Positions 1 through 6,700 of a DNA stretch of 23,355 bases are shown here, piece by piece. A program made the position numbers and the translations under genes. Origin of the DNA: a virus; IMG/VR virus record IMGVR_UViG_3300035162_003017, positions 1 to 23,355 of that record; one strand, given 5' to 3'. The stretch's first letter is position 1; every line of letters begins with the position of its first letter. Under the pieces are notes generated by a model. That model worked only from the letters and a program-made list of their open reading frames with translations, ran no database searches and had not been told where the DNA came from.

Positions 1-393
1 CGCTGATGCTGCTTGAAAAACATTAGTTACGAAGTTATAATAGTAACCGCTGGTGTTGTCTTTTATCTCTAGCCTAAACTCAGCTCCATCACTGCCAAAA
101 ATACTAAATAACCTACGCTCACCAACCTCTGGTATATCAGACAAATCTAAATCAAAAGCTGTTATTATTTTATGTGATGCAACACTTAGTCTAGCGTGCT
201 CATCATCAGACATGAGAGTGCCATCCGCCATAAAGTGAAAACCAATTGGAGCTACAGGTTGACTAGTAATAGGTGGTGGGGCTACAACCGTATTGCTAGA
301 AGCGTTATTTGTTCTTTGATTTGCGTTGCTAGAGGTGTTATTTGTTCTCTGGTTTGCGTTGTTAGAGTTGCTACCCGTATTATGATATGACAT
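1..393 (-). CDS. Tail fibre-type structural protein, N-terminal part (3' end outside window)
   Basis: This reading frame is open from an ATG at 393 to the window edge, giving 131 residues. Residues 8-35 are a low-complexity Asn/Ser/Thr linker with two 11-residue repeats, followed by a Pro/Val stretch (VVAPPPITSQPVAP). Then comes a compact domain with 'GFHFMADGTLMSDDEHARL', a 'FDLDLSDIPEVGERR' strand region and 'GSDGAEFRLEIKD' followed by 'YYYNFVTNVFQAA'. I recall this kind of domain at the N-terminus of long tail-fibre or structural proteins of marine phages, but I could not run a search. It begins 16 bp after the 120-aa gene and is the last tail gene visible. The start is preceded by an A-rich leader without a Shine-Dalgarno match. 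Being a gene is well supported; the fibre role is inference from the domain and position. Confidence 0.75.
   Translation of the reverse strand, partial: MSYHNTGSNSNNANQRTNNTSSNANQRTNNASSNTVVAPPPITSQPVAPIGFHFMADGTLMSDDEHARLSVASHKIITAFDLDLSDIPEVGERRLFSIFGSDGAEFRLEIKDNTSGYYYNFVTNVFQAASA
298..363 (-). repeat. Two tandem 33-nt coding repeats (Asn/Ser/Thr linker)
   Basis: Two in-frame 33-nt units lie at 331-363 and 298-330. They encode NNANQRTNNTS and SNANQRTNNAS. They differ mainly by synonymous changes (AAC/AAT, CAG/CAA) and a few substitutions, so this is a slightly diverged tandem duplication. It lengthens the flexible linker at the start of the fibre-type gene. Confidence 0.8.
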
Positions 394-409
394 AGTTTAT
401 TTTTAGTTT

Positions 410-772
410 TTATTTACTACTTTCCGTGATATCTGATCCAACACTAAACAATTCTACTTTGCCTCTCGAGTCATTAACAAAGTTAACGCTAGCATAGTAA
501 CCTATCAAGCTACTTGTGTTTACTCTTTTGTCTTTAACGAAAGTAAAAAAATCCCCCACTACTGGTGTGACGAGAACGATGGTGTCGTCATATTGCACCG
601 TTATTTGAGTGCCATTTATAGCTGTTATTGGCCCCAAAACACTAGTGTTACCTACGTCTACCTCGTCAAAGCCACCCAGCAATGCTCCGCCGGTAGTAAA
701 GTATACGGTGTCCCCCACTTGTGCGGATATATTTACATCACTGAAATTAAAAGTGTATTGAAGTATTGACAT
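410..772 (-). CDS. Small virion-associated structural protein, 120 aa
   Basis: This is a 120-residue protein predicted to be almost all beta: 'FNFSDVNISAQVGDTVYFTT' at 8-27, then 'VLGPITAINGTQITVQYDD' and 'VVGDFFTFVKDKRVN'. It ends 'GYYASVNFVNDSRGKVELFSVGSDITESSK'-like, with residues 91-120 the most distinctive part. I recall short proteins with this 'GYYA.V.FVN...K.ELFSVGSE..ESSK' ending next to tail genes of marine phages, where their role is not established. It has no signal peptide, membrane segment or catalytic motif. It sits 18 bp after the giant tail protein gene and 16 bp before the fibre-type gene, with A-rich leaders on both sides, which supports a tail or baseplate-like structural job. 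Function beyond that is unknown. Confidence 0.75.
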   Translation of the reverse strand: MSILQYTFNFSDVNISAQVGDTVYFTTGGALLGGFDEVDVGNTSVLGPITAINGTQITVQYDDTIVLVTPVVGDFFTFVKDKRVNTSSLIGYYASVNFVNDSRGKVELFSVGSDITESSK

Positions 773-790
773 GTTTGTTTATTTATTATA

Positions 791-3700
791 TTAGAACGAA
801 CGAGTAGCTCGCGAAGGCCTTTCAATATCCTTGGTTAGCCCCACTGGAACGCCAGTGTTCGGGTCAACTGATCTAGCGAGATACACAGTTTGCTCCGTGG
901 ATGTCCAGTGTAGCATATTACCGGTAAAGTTACCTATGTTAAGCACGCTAACTCCGGATGTATTCACTTGTCCTCCAGTTGCCATCAGGCCAATGGCGTT
1001 ATGCATTATTGACGCCTGTCCAGCGCTTGGTAAATACCAATCACTGTAAGTTAAGCCCGTAGTTGGATCAGTCACACTGTAATCATCAGCAAGTCTTGCC
1101 GCTATACCGGTTTGGTTACAACCTGCGATTATGTCGAGTGTGTTTTGCACTCCATCAGTACTTTGAGCTCCTGGAATATCAGTTCCATGACAACCCCACT
1201 CTGCATTTGCTAGGTTTGTTAACGCTGCGATCCAACCACCACCCATCCCATTCAAGTAATATATAATTCCACCTTGGTGAAGATCACCTATTGCAAGTGG
1301 AGGGTATAAACAAGAACCATCATCAAAATTAGCTGTTGCGTCATAGTTTGTTGCTGTAGCGTCCGTACAACCAAACCAGATACAAGAACCATCATCAAAA
1401 TTAGCTAATGGGTCATAGTTTGACGCAGAAGGATTTGTACATCCATTAACATTAGTATAATAACATGAACCATCATCAAAATTAGATGTTGCATCATAAT
1501 TTATTGCTGTTGGATCAATACAACCAAAGTAAAGACAATTACCAAGAGAAATATTTGCACTAGGGTTATAGTTATCTGCTGTTGGATCCATACAACCATA
1601 GGTTGTCAGGCATGGACTACCTAAATCACAAGTAGCTAATGGATCATAGTCAAATGAAGCGGTTGAAGTACAACCATAAACACAAGCAATACAACTTCCA
1701 TCGTCCATAGTTGCTAATGAATCATAATTAGAATTTACCTGCGGATAGTAAGTGGATCCAGTTGTACAACCATATACTGGGTAGGTACAAGAACCATCAT
1801 CAGTTGTTGCTGATGGATCATAGTTTAACGCTGTAGAATCTGTACAACCATTTACTATAAGAGTAATACAAGAACCATCATCTGTATTAGCTAATGGATC
1901 ATATTCTGTATATAGTGCGTTTGTACAACCATTTACAACCGCAATACAAGAACCATCATTAGTATTTGCGTTAGGATCGTAATTAAACGCTGTAGAATCA
2001 GTACAACCATCTAATACAGCTATACATGAATTATCATCTACATTAGCTAGAGCATTATAGTTAAAAGCCGCACTATCAGTACAACCTAATACAACCGCAA
2101 TACAAGAACCATCATCAACTGTAGCTGATGGATTATAACCTATTGCCGTTGGATCCGTACAGCCAAGCCAGTAACAAGAACCATCATCTGTGTTAGCTAA
2201 TGGATCATAGTTTGACGCAGAAGGATTAGTACAACCATACGTAAACGGAATACATGAACCATCATCTGTATTTGCATTAGCATCATAATTGAATTGAGTT
2301 GGATCTGTACAACCATTTATAGGTGCAGGTGCTGGTGCAGAAGTAATTCTTCCAAGCCCTTGAATTGAAAGACTGCTTAAATCAAAGTTAGAAAGTGGTT
2401 TTGGATTTAACGTTTCTCCAGGCAAAAGATATTGTCCAGCTAGCTGTATCTCCTTTCCTTTTATGTAGTTAAACCATTTTCCTTCTTTTTCTATAAATTC
2501 ACTTACCGCGCCAACCTCTTTGTTTGTGAATATATGGTCAACGTACCACCCTTTTTTGTCATGTAGGTTGTAGTATTCTCCGTCTGAAAGCCCCGTTGTT
2601 GGATCAATTAAAAACTGATTAACCTTAGATTGGCTCCCTTCGTAGTTTATAGTGTTAAATGATTTAGCACTACCAGGAGCGTCGTTTAGGATAACATTAA
2701 AAGATGAATTTTTAGGAATATTGTAAAAAGTATTTCTACCAATTTCTTTCCCCAAGACATCAAACTCCTCAACGTGGTGCAACCAAGGGGTAGCGCCTTT
2801 GAATGTGTAATACTCATTAGCACAGCTAATAGCATTATCTGGCACGAATGACTTAAAACTAACCCAACCTTTAACATCTTCTTTAAACGAGACGGTTAAA
2901 CCGCTAGGAAAATGGTTTGCATCAACAACTTGTTTTAAAGTTATGTTATACTCGCTTTTCTTATCATCATGACTACCTGTTAAAATACTGTTTAGCTTTA
3001 AGTTATCCTTAAACCAGTCTTTCATTCCATAGTTAGATATAGCTGTTAAACCGTCTTTGGATAAACGCACTACCGCTCCTCTGACTCTGTCGGTAAAGTA
3101 AGCCCTGTAGCTTTCCGATGCAAATGATTCTGGGTTTTTAGATATACCAAAATTACCGCTAAAAGGCACTGCTTGCCCAAGAACGTTATTGCTAGCTATC
3201 AACTGCGGGTTTCCATCGGCATTATACAGAGCATCTTTATTTGCTAGAATTTTTAAAATCCTATCTTCACACAAAACTATTAGATCGCCGTCAGCTGTAG
3301 ACCTTGAGTGGAGTTTTTGAATACTACCATACACTGGGTTTACATCTTTAGTTATTTTCTCTGCTTGAATAAATTGATTTAAATTATTCACACCGGAGGT
3401 AGAGTTGTATATACCGGAGTATATCAACCCGGTTTTTCTACGCTCCTTTTTGTAACCACCACTCAGTGTTGTAGATACTTTAACTCCATTTGATATGAAT
3501 GGGGAGTTAAAAGTGTCTTTGATCCTATTTGATTCAACACCATTCCCAAAAGAATAGCAATTGTGCCAGTTTAAATTATACTCAGCGTTGGATAAAGATG
3601 GCGACAGAATAAGGTTTTTAGCTATTGTTGGGGTTATTAAGTTAGGAGTCCAACCAGCCACTTTTACACTAAATTGTATTCCGTTAGGTTTTGTTATCAT

Positions 3701-6700
3701 CAATACGTCTCCAACCACCACCGGCGTTGTACCGTCAGGAGCTAAGCCTGGGCCAACCCAGAAAAATTCCGACACACGTATCTCTTGTCCAGACGCAGAC
3801 GAGTTGCTAGTTACATACACGTTATTCCACGTACCTCCATTACCCGAAACACCCACTACGGTAGAATCTTGAGGTATTGCTGCTTTGATAGTCTGCGTGT
3901 TAAGCTCAGTCGGATTGTTCTCGCTTATCTCGTAGTAAATATCTAAGTCATTATTTTTTTTAGGCTCTGTCTCCCATACAAAAGGGTTTTCTGGTAGATT
4001 TCCCCCATCACTATACTCATCAACAGGCTCCATAAACACCATGTCATAACCAACAGCTCCGATCTTCCCTAAAGGATTTACACCATTATCCGACAATGGC
4101 CCATTTACTTGCCTTGCATCAGTATTATCCTCTGTAAAATTACTCGCCCCATTCATAGATACTTGGTAGAATTCCAATCCCTCACCAATTACAAAGTCAA
4201 CTGACAAGTTGCCGGCGGCGAAAGTGGTGTTCATTGGGTTTTGGTACCCCGCCAAGGTGAGTTTCCAACCACTCACGTGGGGTCTTATCTCTTTTATTAT
4301 AACGTCATGGGCAATATCTACACTGCTATCTATATTATACGCATGAAGCTTCATTCCCTCGTGAAGGCTGTACAAAGGCTTTAGAGTGTTTCCATTGCTA
4401 CACTTTGTTGTTATGTTGTCGACCACTATGTAGTTCTCTCTTGGCTGCGCTGTGTTACCAGCTAACCCAAACATATGTTCTTCTACTACTCTTATTTGGA
4501 ACGCGCTTCTAAAAGGCTGACCCGCAGATATCCCACCGGTAGCAGCTGGCTCAATAGTTATTTTATTGTTTTGTAAGTCTACACTAGTAACTTTAGAGTC
4601 CAAAGGAATATTTGTGTTAATACCAACGGACATACCTACTTGTATAGAGGTAACATCATCTAGTGTTATAACTACATCTCCACTACTTACGGCTATTGCA
4701 ATAGGTCTTGTCGTGTACATCCCAGCTCCCAATTTCAACCCATTCATCATACCTGCTTGCCCTGAATACGTGCCTACTGGTGCACTAGGATCCCAACCAT
4801 CCATAGATGGAGTCACTTTAAATCCAAACGTTTTAGTGTAAGACGACGGGGCTCCAATCAAGAGTTTAGTTTGTCTTATTTTATCCGCAAAATAGCAATC
4901 AAGCCCCTCATCAAGCCTCCCAAACCTTAAGTTTCTTTGGTAAGAGGTTTGTCCTTCAACTTTATATATCGTTTCCGTTGGGTCTTTTTTCCATCTAAAA
5001 CTAAATCCAGCACTTAAACCATCAACAAACTTAGTGGTTGCGGCATCGTTCCATCTAGTATTACCCATACCCACACCGTAAAAATTATCCAGAGAGCTTT
5101 CGGTATATTGATGGTCACCACAGTCAATATTTGCTTTCCAATCAGCCTCAGCGTAAGGATCACCAAAACCTCCAAACCCAAGTTCTATAAACGAGTTGTC
5201 GTTTGCCACATCATGAGTTATACCATTACCAATCTCTCCCGCCACCCCAGTGTAGCCACACGCGGCAGCATCCTGACACTGTGGAGAGAACATGTCGTTC
5301 ATGCCATTTTGGTCTAGCCACTTAAATTCATTATCTCCTTGTATTACTTCATATTTTTTAGTTGACCTATCTATAAACCAAACCCCCATATCCTTAAGCG
5401 TATTCGACCCTTGAGAGCGATATGAGTGCAGATGGTTAAAGGCAACGCTGGGTGCGTTGGCATTGCTTGGGGAGTAACTCTTCCATGAGGTAGCATCAAA
5501 GAAATACGTTTCTCTAGCAGCAAGGTGGTTAAAGTTAAGGCCGCCAGGGTTACGAGCAAGATCAACAGGCACTAATGGGTCGGTTGTATAATCAAGTGTG
5601 ATATAGTTGAGCGCGGGAGATGCATTATCTGGGGATTCGTATAAAGCTGACTGCGAGACGGTTCGAAGTTTATCGTCATCCTCTAGAGCGTAAACCGTTT
5701 TATGAGCTACATCTATATAATTTACACCAACCGCATCATCTGTTATTTGTGTTTGAATTTTACCATCATTTTCAATTTTAGCAAAAAACCTACCGTCAAA
5801 CTTCGGCTTATTCTCTACAACGGCTTTTGTGAACACAATCTTAATGTCATCAACTATCTTTGTTGGAGACGCGGCGTTGTCAAATATGAAATTTATATCA
5901 CCCTTGAAAGCGGTGTCAAGTGTTACGTGGTAATTTCCCGGATTAGTAGCTGCTGGAGCATTATTTACATCAAAGTCAGATGTGATTTCCGAGATTTTGT
6001 ATTGGTCAGAGTAATCGACTGAGCTAACAAACTGTATATATATATCCTCTTTAATGTCCTCTATTTTAGATAAGCTAGTTCCATAAAAACCACCTCCCTC
6101 ATAGTCCATTGTAAATGACGCCGACTTCACGTGTGGAGCCGCGCTAAAATCACCAAAGACTTCAGCCGAACCCTCGTAGTGTGCAACCGCACCTATTCGT
6201 ATCCTTCTTGTTTTAATGAACTCTGGCGCTTCATTTTCTATAGCTAAAACCTTGTATTTTGTAGAGTTTTCAATAACATTCTCGTCGCCCTCTACCCCTC
6301 TCTTAAAATACAAAGAGGTTTCTAAATCCATTTTATTCCTATCGGAAGAGGGGAATGCTAACCATAAGTTACCATCTTCCGCTTTGTACCAGCGGTCCAT
6401 CGCTAAGTTGTAATACTCGTTAGAAGTCTCTTTTACATAAAACTTATAGTAAGTCATTTCAAGCGGCGTTTGACCTTTGAGTTTAACTTTCAGCCTATTT
6501 GCGTTTATAGAGTTTTGTTTTTCTACCCTAAAACCACCACTTTCACCAATTAGAACCGGTGTTTCCCTCCCGTGTTCATCCGTAAAAACAACGCCTAACT
6601 TATAATCTCTTAAAGATTTTATTGATTTTCTTGGGCTAGCGCTTGTTGGCGGAGCCCAGTTAATTAGGCTGTTTGAAAAATCAGGTCTATAACTTTGACC

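Noticed and set aside
53-390. Plus-strand frames at the left edge (61 and 64 residues)
   Set aside because: They lie opposite the fibre-type gene, have no leader or recognisable protein pattern, and all credible genes run on the minus strand.
1310-2314. CRISPR-like or non-coding direct repeat array
   Set aside because: Units vary in length, have no unique spacers, stay in frame, and follow a clear protein consensus, so this is a coding repeat.
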